A DNA stretch of 64,000 nt from Phycisphaerales bacterium (lineage in GTDB: Bacteria > Planctomycetota > Phycisphaerae > Phycisphaerales > UBA1924). Positions within the stretch are counted from its first letter, which is position 1; every line of letters begins with the position of its first letter. The stretch spans positions 39,179-103,178 of the forward strand of contig JAJDCZ010000050.1 of assembly GCA_029260555.1 (NCBI GenBank), written 5' to 3'. The notes beneath the pieces were generated by a model. That model was not told where the DNA came from. It did no database searches and worked only from the letters and a program-made list of their open reading frames with translations. Made by a program: the position numbers and the translations under genes. Below, one piece after another: positions 29,312 through 36,914 of the stretch.

Positions 29312-30031
29312 TTGTATCTGTCGCGGGTTGAAAGAGCGGTTGTGCTGGTGCTTGCCTGTATGGCGGGATTGCTTGCATTTGGGCACACATTGTCGAGTTA
29401 CGAGCCTTCAGAATCAGCAATGAGTTCTGGTTCTACGCCTCGGATCACTCAGATTCTCGTCAACAACGCCTGGCTCAATGGTGATTACGAGAGGGTGGCT
29501 CTGCTTTCATCAGTGCGGGTTTCAGGCCATGCCTCGCAAAGACCATCCTGGGCGTGGTACTGGCTTGCCATGGCAAATCGGGTCTTGGGCGAGACTGAGC
29601 GTGAGAAAAACGCCTGGTCCGAGCTTAAAATTATCGCTGAATCAGGCTTGCGCTTTGCACCAGATTCAACACGCGACCTGTGGTATCTGGGCTGGGCTCA
29701 GCGCGGGCTGGGTGATGAGCTGGCAGCTCAAAAATCATGGGCACAGGCTGCCAGGCTTGTCAACAAGGTCATCAACCCTGAAAAGGCGGGTTACAGCGAG
29801 TGGTACAATCTCGTGTGCTACCGGGCACTTGCAGGTGATGTGGTGGGGGCTCTTGATGCTTGGGAGAGTGCAGTGCATACTGCGACATCCAATGACTTTG
29901 CCACGCCTCGCATTGTCGGCCCTACGCCCAACCCGCTGCGAGCCCGCTGGGCCAGCCAGGATCCTGATCTTGACACCATTCTGGATCACGATCGTTTCCA
30001 GGCTGGGATCGAAGCGTTGCGAAACAACTAA
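29312..30031 (+). CDS. Membrane-anchored TPR-like protein
   Basis: A 239-residue protein with an N-terminal membrane anchor or signal (VVLVLACMAGLLAFGHTL, about residues 10-27) and alpha-helical repeats that look like two or three TPR units (WAWYWLAMANRVLGETEREK, WYLGWAQRGLGDELAAQKSW, WYNLVCYRALAGDVVGALDAW). It is probably a protein-interaction scaffold on the periplasmic side. The start is TTG 29312, well supported by GAGGAGG 8 bases upstream. The TAA stop is followed immediately by a striking C tract. No functional assignment beyond that. Confidence 0.65.
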   Translation: MYLSRVERAVVLVLACMAGLLAFGHTLSSYEPSESAMSSGSTPRITQILVNNAWLNGDYERVALLSSVRVSGHASQRPSWAWYWLAMANRVLGETEREKNAWSELKIIAESGLRFAPDSTRDLWYLGWAQRGLGDELAAQKSWAQAARLVNKVINPEKAGYSEWYNLVCYRALAGDVVGALDAWESAVHTATSNDFATPRIVGPTPNPLRARWASQDPDLDTILDHDRFQAGIEALRNN

Positions 30032-30064
30032 CCCCCCCTCCCCCCCCTCCCCCCCCCTCCCCCT
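30032..30064 (+). promoter_or_regulatory. C-rich tract directly after the 29312 gene
   Basis: TAA is followed by about 33 bases of C interrupted only by single T residues. It is the longest of the post-stop C tracts in the window and has no G. Confidence 0.4.
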
Positions 30065-30185
30065 ATACACCCCTTCCTTCTTTCTGATCAACCCGAACCC
30101 GGGCAGAACTCTCAGCTTCAATGCTTTTTGAGACTATCATGCCTGCACCTGAGGTTTTTGACCGCTTGCTGGAGAATGCTGCGCC

Positions 30186-31970
30186 ATGCCGACCATCACC
30201 ATCAACGACAAACAGTGTGACTTTGAGCAAGGCCAGTCCATCTTGCAGATCGCCAATGCTCATGGTGTTGCCATTCCTCAATACTGCTTTCACGAAGGAC
30301 TGAGTGTGGTGGCATCATGCCGAATCTGCCTGGCACAGATCTGGGCACCCAATCCACGAAATGACGGTGCGATCGAACCTTTCATGGGCGGAAAGCTCAT
30401 GCCCACCTGCCAGACCCCCGCAGCGGATGGCATGGTCGTTCGTAGCGACAGCCCTGCGTCCATCGCCAACCAGCAGGCGGTCATGGAATACCTGCTCATC
30501 AACCACCCACTGGACTGCCCCGTGTGTGATCAGGCTGGCGAATGCGACTTGCAGGACTATTCCTATCAGTACGGCAGAGGCACCAGCCGATTCCAGGAAC
30601 AAAAGGTCAAGCAACCCAAGAAAGACCTTGGACCTCATGTCTACCTCTATGCAGACCGGTGCATCATGTGTACGCGGTGCGTCCGTTTCACACGCGAGAT
30701 CACAGGCACCTCTGAGTTGAGCGTACAAGGTCGAGGCAATGGCAATCAGATCGATATCTTCCCAGGCGTGCCTCTGGAGAACGAACTCAGCGGCAATGTG
30801 GTCGACCTGTGCCCCGTGGGCGCCCTTCTGGACAAGGATTTCCTCTTCGCTCAGCGCGTCTGGTTCCTCAAAACCACCCCCTCGATCGATGGCATCACAG
30901 CCAGTGGCGACAACCTGCATGTCGATCATAACCAGGGCAAAATCCATCGCATCCGCCCACGATTCAATGCCCATGTCAACCAGTGGTGGATCACCGATGA
31001 AGTTCGCCATAGCTGGAAGTTTGTCCACTCTGCAAAGCGTCTGGCAGAACCCATGCGCCGCGTTGCTGATGAAATGGTCCCTTGCGAAGAAGGCAGAGCT
31101 GGCGCTATCGCCGTTGAGAAACTCAAAGCTCCAGCTCAAAGCAAAAAGCTGGCTGTTGTCGTCAGCCCCATGCTCTCGTGTGAAGATGCCTACGCCTTGT
31201 GCACACTCGCCCGCAGCATTGATCCCAAAGCAACACTCGCCCTGGGTCCCGTGCCAACGCAGGGCCAGGACAAGGTGTTCCCCGCAGGTGCCAAAACAAG
31301 CGACCCCGGTGCATTTGTCATGCGGGCAGAAAAAGCTCCCAATGCCAAGGGCGTCAAGCGCGTACTTGAAGCAGTCGCTGGCAAAGAGCCCGTCCTTGAG
31401 TTCGATGCCTTGACCAAGGAACTTGCAGCCGGCTCAATCGCCGGGCTCATTCTCACGGGCAACTATCCCAGCAGCTGGGCGACCGATGATCTGATCAAAG
31501 CCATCACCAGAATGCGCTCAGCAAATGCTCAGGCGTTTGTGTTGTTGATCGACACACTCTGCTCTGAGTTGGTCAATCATGCAGATGTTGTATTGCCTGG
31601 CGCAACCTGGCTTGAAAAGGCGGGGTGCTTTGAAAATGCAAGCAACATGATTCAGGCATTTGAAGCAGCCATTCCTTCACAGGGTCTTGCCAAAGCTGAG
31701 GGGCAGATCGCCTGGGACTTGTTGAGCGTACTCAATGGCGAGCCAAGGCAATCCAGCGAGCAGACCGCCTGGCTTGTGGTTGATGAAGCGCCGGGCCAGG
31801 TGCCTGATGCTGCGACCATCGCGCTGCCTCGAGCGAGGCTGTTCAACGCAGCCAATGTCAGGCAGGAAATGGCTGAAGCACACGATGCCCTGGGCGTATT
31901 TGTCAGCGAGATTCAACTTCCCACCATCGAAGTCGAACATCGCGCCGATATGCAGCTTATTGATCTATAA
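30186..31970 (+). CDS. nuoG: NADH-quinone oxidoreductase subunit G, orphan short form
   Basis: A 594-residue NuoG. The N-terminal [2Fe-2S] ferredoxin domain has its cysteines at C34, C45, C48 and C74. The His/Cys [4Fe-4S] N5 site HPLDCPVCDQAGECDLQD is at about 116-133, and the N4 site CIMCTRCVRF plus CPVGAL follows. A molybdopterin-oxidoreductase-like domain completes the protein but is much shorter than in E. coli (about 900 residues in total). NuoG feeds electrons from NADH into complex I. No other nuo gene is adjacent, so it is separated from its complex or serves another hydrogenase or dehydrogenase. ATG 30186 follows GGAG by 11 bases. Confidence 0.88.
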   Translation: MPTITINDKQCDFEQGQSILQIANAHGVAIPQYCFHEGLSVVASCRICLAQIWAPNPRNDGAIEPFMGGKLMPTCQTPAADGMVVRSDSPASIANQQAVMEYLLINHPLDCPVCDQAGECDLQDYSYQYGRGTSRFQEQKVKQPKKDLGPHVYLYADRCIMCTRCVRFTREITGTSELSVQGRGNGNQIDIFPGVPLENELSGNVVDLCPVGALLDKDFLFAQRVWFLKTTPSIDGITASGDNLHVDHNQGKIHRIRPRFNAHVNQWWITDEVRHSWKFVHSAKRLAEPMRRVADEMVPCEEGRAGAIAVEKLKAPAQSKKLAVVVSPMLSCEDAYALCTLARSIDPKATLALGPVPTQGQDKVFPAGAKTSDPGAFVMRAEKAPNAKGVKRVLEAVAGKEPVLEFDALTKELAAGSIAGLILTGNYPSSWATDDLIKAITRMRSANAQAFVLLIDTLCSELVNHADVVLPGATWLEKAGCFENASNMIQAFEAAIPSQGLAKAEGQIAWDLLSVLNGEPRQSSEQTAWLVVDEAPGQVPDAATIALPRARLFNAANVRQEMAEAHDALGVFVSEIQLPTIEVEHRADMQLIDL

Positions 31971-32013
31971 GTTTATGACAGCTCTCGTGAGTGTGGTAAA
32001 GGTATAGACGGGG

Positions 32014-32106
32014 GGTGCCACTACTCGGCGTCTTCGGCGCAGTAGTGTCTTAGCCAATCCGGTGTTATCCGCACTACTGCGTCCTGCGGGCGAGTCGTGG
32101 CACGCC
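32014..32106. repeat. Long inverted repeat, family 2, copy 3
   Basis: Begins GGTGCCACTACTCGGCGTCT and ends CGAGTCGTGGCACGCC, with arms GGCGCAGTAGTG and GCACTACTGCG and an inner loop of about 23 bases. It lies between the convergent nuoG and terminase genes. Confidence 0.75.
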
Positions 32107-32140
32107 AATAAATTACAATTGACTCGTAAACCGAGTCTGT

Positions 32141-33634
32141 TCAGGTATAACAGGAATGCGTGGTCACATGGGGTTGATCAAGGTTTGTGATCAGGTATCG
32201 AAGCGCATCGACCGCATGGTCTGGCCCATCTTTAACAGGGACATCGCTAAAAGGCTGATCTTTGGGATAGTGGTATCGTTCCAGCGAGTCGATCAAACCC
32301 TTGCATCGTTTGTGGATTAAAAGGCGAGGCGAGCTGTTGGATGCAGGGTCCAGCCGGGCACGCACCAGTGCCAGCCCGCGTTGAATACCCATTGCTCTGA
32401 ACCGGATGGCTAACCCCGCACCTCTCAGCTGGGTGATATCGCTGGTGCCGGTCTGGCTGTTGCACTGGGCACCTGCGGGGTCCACGCCGATCCATGCGGG
32501 TTTGGGCCATGGCCCCTGGATGATTGCATCAATGTGCTGATCAAGAACGATGCCCGATTTGATGCGTTCATCGAATACCCTCAATACGCCTGTGTTATCA
32601 AGTGCTGCAAAGAGCACGACCGTCGGCGATCGAAAACCAAAGTCCATCCCCGCGAGCCAAAGCCAGCTCTTCACAGGCTCCAGATGTTCATCAACCACAT
32701 GGATTTTGGTATCAAACTCGGGCAACACCGAGTTGGTCCGTCGGGGCCTGGCGCAAAGCATCTCTGCCTCCCAGGTTGCACCCGCAACGCGCTGTTTCAT
32801 GTCCACAGCGTCCTGCACACACAGGTGCCCGGCATTTTTACTCTTGGCTTGCTTTGCACACTCTGGCAGAAGCAGGCATGTCTGGCAATCTCTTTGTTTG
32901 GGACAGCGTTCAAGCACATCCAGCACATTCCATTGAAAGAGGGTTCGTGTGCCTTGCCTTGCCTGTTTGATAAGTGTGCGCATGAGTCCTGAAGGCTCGT
33001 GCATGGTGCTCAGGCATTCGATTGAGCCTCGCACGCGCACCGAGCCACAGTTTCCTGAGCGTGTGACGAGCTGGGCAGCTTCCCAGACTTCCGGGTCAAA
33101 GAGTTCAAGTTCATCACAGCGAAGTTTGTGAACGCGCGTGCCTCGGACAGAGGTCTGACTTTGTGCGAGCAGCTCGACCACCGAGCCATTGGTCAGGGAG
33201 ATGCGCCGTTCGGTGATGCGCCCATGAAGCATCGGCGCGATCCCGGGTTGTGCGATGAGTGCGCGGAGATGGTTGTGCATGTGCTTTGATTGTTCAAGTG
33301 AGCCACCGAGAATGCGGATTTCGATGCCGGGCTTGAAGACCATGTCACACAAGGTGGCGATGGCTCCCATCATGGTCTTGCCGCCGCCCCGGTTGGCCCA
33401 CACCACACAATCCCGAGGCCCATCGCTGTGCTCGAAAAACGCATGACTCAGGTAGTCAAGCGGACAATCATGCCCAGCAATCATGGCTTTATTACACACG
33501 CGAACCCCAAGCACGCGCCGCACCCACGCAGCCAGCTCGCGCCGGTTTGCAGGTGCCTTGCCCGGATCAAACTCGCCTTGAGTTGACGCTTGAAGCGCAG
33601 TGTCAGCTGACTCACTCTCTTTGTCTCGTCCCAC
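32141..33634 (-). CDS. Phage-type large terminase (TerL-like) with Cys cluster
   Basis: A 497-residue terminase ATPase-nuclease. The ATPase part has Walker A ANRGGGKT (80-87), Walker B RCDELELFD (172-180) and the coupling motif STMHEPSG (209-216). The RNase H-like nuclease has acidic positions in GMDFGFRSP (D331), GVDPAG (D385) and KDGPDHAVDALR (D469, D472, D476). Between them is an unusual cluster C244, C250, C253, C259 (and C272) that could bind zinc. TerL pumps phage DNA into capsids and cuts it, but no capsid, portal or tail gene is nearby. The start is GTG 33634, 6 bases from GGGGGG. It is the last gene of a leftward operon. Confidence 0.85.
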   Translation of the reverse strand: MGRDKESESADTALQASTQGEFDPGKAPANRRELAAWVRRVLGVRVCNKAMIAGHDCPLDYLSHAFFEHSDGPRDCVVWANRGGGKTMMGAIATLCDMVFKPGIEIRILGGSLEQSKHMHNHLRALIAQPGIAPMLHGRITERRISLTNGSVVELLAQSQTSVRGTRVHKLRCDELELFDPEVWEAAQLVTRSGNCGSVRVRGSIECLSTMHEPSGLMRTLIKQARQGTRTLFQWNVLDVLERCPKQRDCQTCLLLPECAKQAKSKNAGHLCVQDAVDMKQRVAGATWEAEMLCARPRRTNSVLPEFDTKIHVVDEHLEPVKSWLWLAGMDFGFRSPTVVLFAALDNTGVLRVFDERIKSGIVLDQHIDAIIQGPWPKPAWIGVDPAGAQCNSQTGTSDITQLRGAGLAIRFRAMGIQRGLALVRARLDPASNSSPRLLIHKRCKGLIDSLERYHYPKDQPFSDVPVKDGPDHAVDALRYLITNLDQPHVTTHSCYT

Positions 33635-33711
33635 AGATATCCCCCCAATTCCCCCACGGAATCGTGCGCTTCACGCGCGGTACTCATTCATAATCATTTG
33701 TTGCACGCTTG

Positions 33712-33924
33712 TCAGTGCCTGGCTGGGTTGTTCTTGCTGATTGATTCACTCTCGATGCCCAGCACCATGCACAGCGCTCGTGTTCGGTCACGATCAAGCT
33801 GACGAAGTTCGCGAAGCACGCGGGCGCGCTGAATGCTGTTCAAAAAAAATGTCAGCGGATAAGGCAGCTGATCGACCTTGGGTGCTGGTGCGGGTTCAGG
33901 TACGACTGATTTTTTGTCTGGCAT
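33712..33924 (-). CDS. Small protein upstream of the terminase
   Basis: A 70-residue protein (MPDKKSVVPEPAPAPKVD…) with a charged helical C-terminal half (QRARVLRELRQLDRDRTRA). It overlaps the end of the ABC-GNAT gene by 29 bases, and GAGGGGG is 7 bases before the ATG. Its place just before TerL and its small size are those of a small terminase subunit or a partner, but no HTH is evident, so this is only a guess. Function unknown. Confidence 0.55.
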   Translation of the reverse strand: MPDKKSVVPEPAPAPKVDQLPYPLTFFLNSIQRARVLRELRQLDRDRTRALCMVLGIESESISKNNPARH

Positions 33925-35275
33925 GGTTTGTCCCCCTCATGGTTTTTGTGTGTGCGTAAGCAGCCATGCCACAGATGGCTGAGCCACAGGCCAGTTCCAG
34001 AATGGCGCGCGGGTCAGTATCAACCAGCCGCCGAGTGATGGGCGATGCAGCCGCCCATCGACGAATCTCCCGCTGCATCAATGCGGCATGAGCAACACGC
34101 TGACCGACAGCACCACCCATCGCAGACCAGATACTCTGTCCCATAGCATCAAGTGCATCCCCAAACCTGGCATCACGAGGTGAGGGAGTCAGTGCATACG
34201 CCTTCATGCCTGCTGATTCAAAGAACGGGCAGACGCTGCCCATCGCCGCGACCGCTTCCGTTGCAGGTGTTACAGGCTCATCCAGGTACGACCGGACCAG
34301 TTTCTTGGCAAGCCCCAGCCCGCGATAGCGAGGCTCAATGATCACACGCGAGATGGTGCGAAGCTCCTCGTTGATTCGCCTGGCATCAGCTTTCTTATTG
34401 CCCGAGTTGTATCGGCCAGGCCAGGCGAGTTGCCGCCACGACCCGTTGAGCGTGGGCATGGAGATAACCAGCACACCAGCCAGCATTCCCGCCTGCGGAT
34501 CAATCGCACAGGAAACATGCACCATCGTCGCAGGCCTGCCCGAGCGATAGTGGTATTGCGAGAGCGCGTCATAATCACGCGCAGCACCCGGCTCGATCAC
34601 AATACTGATGGCTTCGCCCAGAGCCTCATCGTGAAGCTGCGTAAAAAACTCGCCTTGCATACTGACGCGGGTGACCACACACGGACTGAGCGATTGGGCA
34701 ATGTCATCATGACCAGTAGCACAAAGCAGCTTCACCCAAGGCGTGCGCCCCAGCCAGCGCTGCAGCGCCAGACACACACACCGGGCGGTCTGCCGATCCA
34801 GAAGTGAGCACATTTCATCAATAATCATCACGCAAGGGCGGGTGTCGTGTGTTGCGCGAGCCAAGGCAAGAGCCAGCGTTAGACGGAACTGCTGCCCCTG
34901 ACTGAGTCTGGATGCTCTTTGGGCAAAGAGCGTCGCATCAGCAAGCCCTGCCCGCGACAACAAACCCAGCGTCTGATCCAGGGGCAGATCAAACAGATCC
35001 ACCACACGCCGATTGCCCGCCTGTGCAATTAGAACCAGAGGCTCAACATCAATCACCCGTGTGCCTTGCTCAAGCAGACATTTCCTGGTCGCGTTCAGTA
35101 TTCTGGACTTGCCCGAACCACTTGGTCCAAGGATGAGCGCGATCTGATGGGGATTTTCTTCCCATGTCCCAAGGAGTGTGTGTGCTGCTTTGGGCAGGCG
35201 TTTTGCAAGTGAATCGGTGGGCAGACCGACCAGGCCGAACATGGCGCGGGCACATCGTGCTTTTTTTGAAATCAT
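33896..35275 (-). CDS. ABC-type ATPase fused to GNAT acetyltransferase (COG2401-like)
   Basis: A 459-residue fusion. Residues about 45-215 form an ABC ATPase with Walker A GPSGSGKS (50-57), Q-loop Q85, signature LSQGQ (124-128), Walker B CVMIIDE (148-154), D-loop and switch His189. Residues about 225-365 form a GNAT acetyltransferase with acetyl-CoA motif SRVIIEPRYRGLGLAKKLV and FFESAGM. The pairing matches the described COG2401 architecture, whose biological role is unknown. There are no membrane segments, so it is not a transporter; the ABC part may act on DNA. It lies between the double-HTH gene (18 bases) and the 70-aa gene (overlap). GGGGGG is 8 bases before the ATG. Confidence 0.82.
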   Translation of the reverse strand: MISKKARCARAMFGLVGLPTDSLAKRLPKAAHTLLGTWEENPHQIALILGPSGSGKSRILNATRKCLLEQGTRVIDVEPLVLIAQAGNRRVVDLFDLPLDQTLGLLSRAGLADATLFAQRASRLSQGQQFRLTLALALARATHDTRPCVMIIDEMCSLLDRQTARCVCLALQRWLGRTPWVKLLCATGHDDIAQSLSPCVVTRVSMQGEFFTQLHDEALGEAISIVIEPGAARDYDALSQYHYRSGRPATMVHVSCAIDPQAGMLAGVLVISMPTLNGSWRQLAWPGRYNSGNKKADARRINEELRTISRVIIEPRYRGLGLAKKLVRSYLDEPVTPATEAVAAMGSVCPFFESAGMKAYALTPSPRDARFGDALDAMGQSIWSAMGGAVGQRVAHAALMQREIRRWAAASPITRRLVDTDPRAILELACGSAICGMAAYAHTKTMRGTNHARQKISRT

Positions 35276-35293
35276 GGCTGTATCCCCCCGTGT

Positions 35294-35743
35294 TTATGAG
35301 TTGCTTGTATATGAGACTTCGCTCATGGCTCGAATGGCATCGCAATGTCGCCTCACCGCGTGTAGGCTGAGCCGAAGCTGTTTAGTCGCAGCCCGCATGG
35401 ATGCTCCTTGAAGCACACAGCTGCGAGCGACCCGGCGCCGGGTCGGGCTCAGTTCCTCCAGATGCCCCGCGACAAACTGAAAAAGTGGGTCAGACATCCT
35501 CCGAACAAGACGACGGCGTCTTCTGCGAACCGAGCGAACATCAGCCCCTGTCAACGCAGCAATCTGCGAAACACTGAGCCCTTCACGATAAATGCCCTCG
35601 ATGAGCCTCTGATCAGGGCCGTCAAGAAACTGGGCCCTGTCCAGCAACTCCTGAACCATCGATCGGCACCGTCGTCGGCGCAGATCATCCACATCCGAAG
35701 GCTCAACCCACATGCCCATGCTCCATCCACTGCGATCATCCAT
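35294..35743 (-). CDS. Double helix-turn-helix DNA-binding protein
   Basis: A 149-residue protein with two sigma-70-region-4-like HTH segments: residues about 54-80 (GLSVSQIAALTGADVRSVRR) and about 98-137 (SPTRRRVARSCVLQGASMRA and on). It is very Arg-rich. It probably regulates or recruits DNA for the operon it heads, which continues to ABC-GNAT, the 70-aa protein and TerL. The frame is open from 35800, but ATG 35743 has GAGG 8 bases upstream. It is transcribed divergently from the repressor gene. It could be a small-terminase-like DNA recogniser; this is an inference from position. Confidence 0.65.
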   Translation of the reverse strand: MDDRSGWSMGMWVEPSDVDDLRRRRCRSMVQELLDRAQFLDGPDQRLIEGIYREGLSVSQIAALTGADVRSVRRRRRRLVRRMSDPLFQFVAGHLEELSPTRRRVARSCVLQGASMRAATKQLRLSLHAVRRHCDAIRAMSEVSYTSNS

Positions 35744-35779
35744 GAAAAAATCCTCAAAAATGTGGCATTCACCATTGAC

Positions 35780-35808
35780 TTGACACAGTAATCTGTTCAC
35801 AATCTAGA
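35780..35808 (+). promoter_or_regulatory. Possible promoter of the repressor gene
   Basis: TTGACA at 35780 and, 17 bases later, TCTAGA at 35803. The -10 box is poor (3 of 6), so this is tentative. It would place the operator at 35823 just downstream of the transcription start, where a repressor would block it. Confidence 0.3.
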
Positions 35809-35822
35809 GAACGGAATGACTA

Positions 35823-35840
35823 AGAACATGCGTATGTTCT
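35823..35840. promoter_or_regulatory. Perfect palindromic operator in the divergent region
   Basis: AGAACAT-GCGT-ATGTTCT: 7-base arms around 4 bases, 32 bases upstream of the repressor start and 80 bases upstream of the HTH gene start. It is the expected place for autoregulation by the S24 repressor. The GAAC/GTTC ends resemble known LexA boxes but the spacing (8 bases) differs from the Gram-positive type. A further GTTC-N10-GAAC pair is at 35795-35812. Confidence 0.6.
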
Positions 35841-35871
35841 CAACTTGGTAAACGAATTGCAAGGCCTTTGT

Positions 35872-36792
35872 ATGGTAAGTCACAAATTGAGCGCGCAGGG
35901 AGTGCTAATCACGCAAGATTTTTCTGCCAGTATGACCGTCGGTGCGCTGATCCGGGCTGCCCGACTTCGGCGAGGGCTTACGCTTGGGCGTGTTGCCGAG
36001 TTGGTTGGCTGCGCCAAAAGCTATCTCTCTGCGATTGAAAACGAGCGCAGAGAAAACCCGCCAAACACGGAGCTTCTCAAAAAACTCGAAAGCATCCTGC
36101 GCATCCCAGAGGGCCGGCTCATGGAGATTGCATCGTGGCAACTGACGCCACAGCGCGTGCAGGATGAGCTGCGCAGGCTTCAGCGCGAGCAGCGCGATGC
36201 GCGCAGACTGGCAACACTGATTTCTCGTCGAGGCTTGAACAAAAAAAGCCAACTCACGCGCACACTCGATGAAGCATACAAAACGGGCGAGCTTCACCGA
36301 CTGGTTGCCAAGATCTCAGGCTCGACTCAAAGCGATGCAGATGAATCACAGGCTCTGCCCGCAGCACTCCCCACCCAGGTGCCTGTGATCAACAAGGTGC
36401 AAGCGGGCTATCCCCGCGAGTTCACCGACCTTGGGTACCCCGCTCGCGTGGCAGATGAATATGTCCGCTGTGGCGAGCTTGATGATCCAGATGCCTTTGC
36501 TGCCCGCGTGGTGGGAGATTCCATGAGTCCGGATTATCGTGAGGGCGACATCGTGGTCTTCAGCCCCGCTCGCCAAGTCGCTTCAGGAACAGACTGTTTC
36601 GCCAGGCTCGAGCCGGATCATGAAACCACATTTAAACGAGTCTACTTTGAACTCGCAGCTGATGGACAGCAGATGATTCGGCTTCAGCCTTTGAACAGCT
36701 CGTATGCACCGTGCATTGTTTCGCGCGAAACGGTGGCAGGGCTTTATGCTGCGGTCAGTGTCACCAGGCCCATTTCACATGGCTCTGCTTGA
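35872..36792 (+). CDS. XRE-type repressor with S24/LexA self-cleavage domain
   Basis: A 306-residue repressor. An XRE HTH is at residues about 22-80 (IRAARLRRGLTLGRVAELVG), followed by a helical linker and an S24 domain. The self-cleavage apparatus is complete: Ala178-Gly179 scissile bond in VQAGYP, Ser217 in VGDSMSP and Lys255 in TTFKRVYFE. LexA- and CI-type proteins of this design cut themselves when RecA is activated by DNA damage. ATG 35872 has AAGG 7 bases upstream; TTG 35845 would be an alternative. It is divergent from the HTH/ABC-GNAT/TerL operon and very likely controls it. Confidence 0.88.
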   Translation: MVSHKLSAQGVLITQDFSASMTVGALIRAARLRRGLTLGRVAELVGCAKSYLSAIENERRENPPNTELLKKLESILRIPEGRLMEIASWQLTPQRVQDELRRLQREQRDARRLATLISRRGLNKKSQLTRTLDEAYKTGELHRLVAKISGSTQSDADESQALPAALPTQVPVINKVQAGYPREFTDLGYPARVADEYVRCGELDDPDAFAARVVGDSMSPDYREGDIVVFSPARQVASGTDCFARLEPDHETTFKRVYFELAADGQQMIRLQPLNSSYAPCIVSRETVAGLYAAVSVTRPISHGSA

Positions 36793-36914
36793 ATAGGTGC
36801 AACCTTGCCCGTCCAGCAAGCGAACATGGGGGCATGGGCTGATGGACCCCTTTGGGCCTAGAATGGTCGCCCAAGCCTTTTGCCGCAGGGTAAACAGACG
36901 GAGATGTCCACGCC

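Noticed and set aside
30315..31139. 274-residue frame antisense to nuoG
   Set aside because: Overlaps invariant Fe-S cysteine codons of NuoG; no initiation signal.
32141..36792. Calling this region a complete prophage
   Set aside because: Only terminase and repressor-type genes are phage-like; no portal, capsid, tail, lysis or integrase genes, and no flanking tRNA or att duplication seen.
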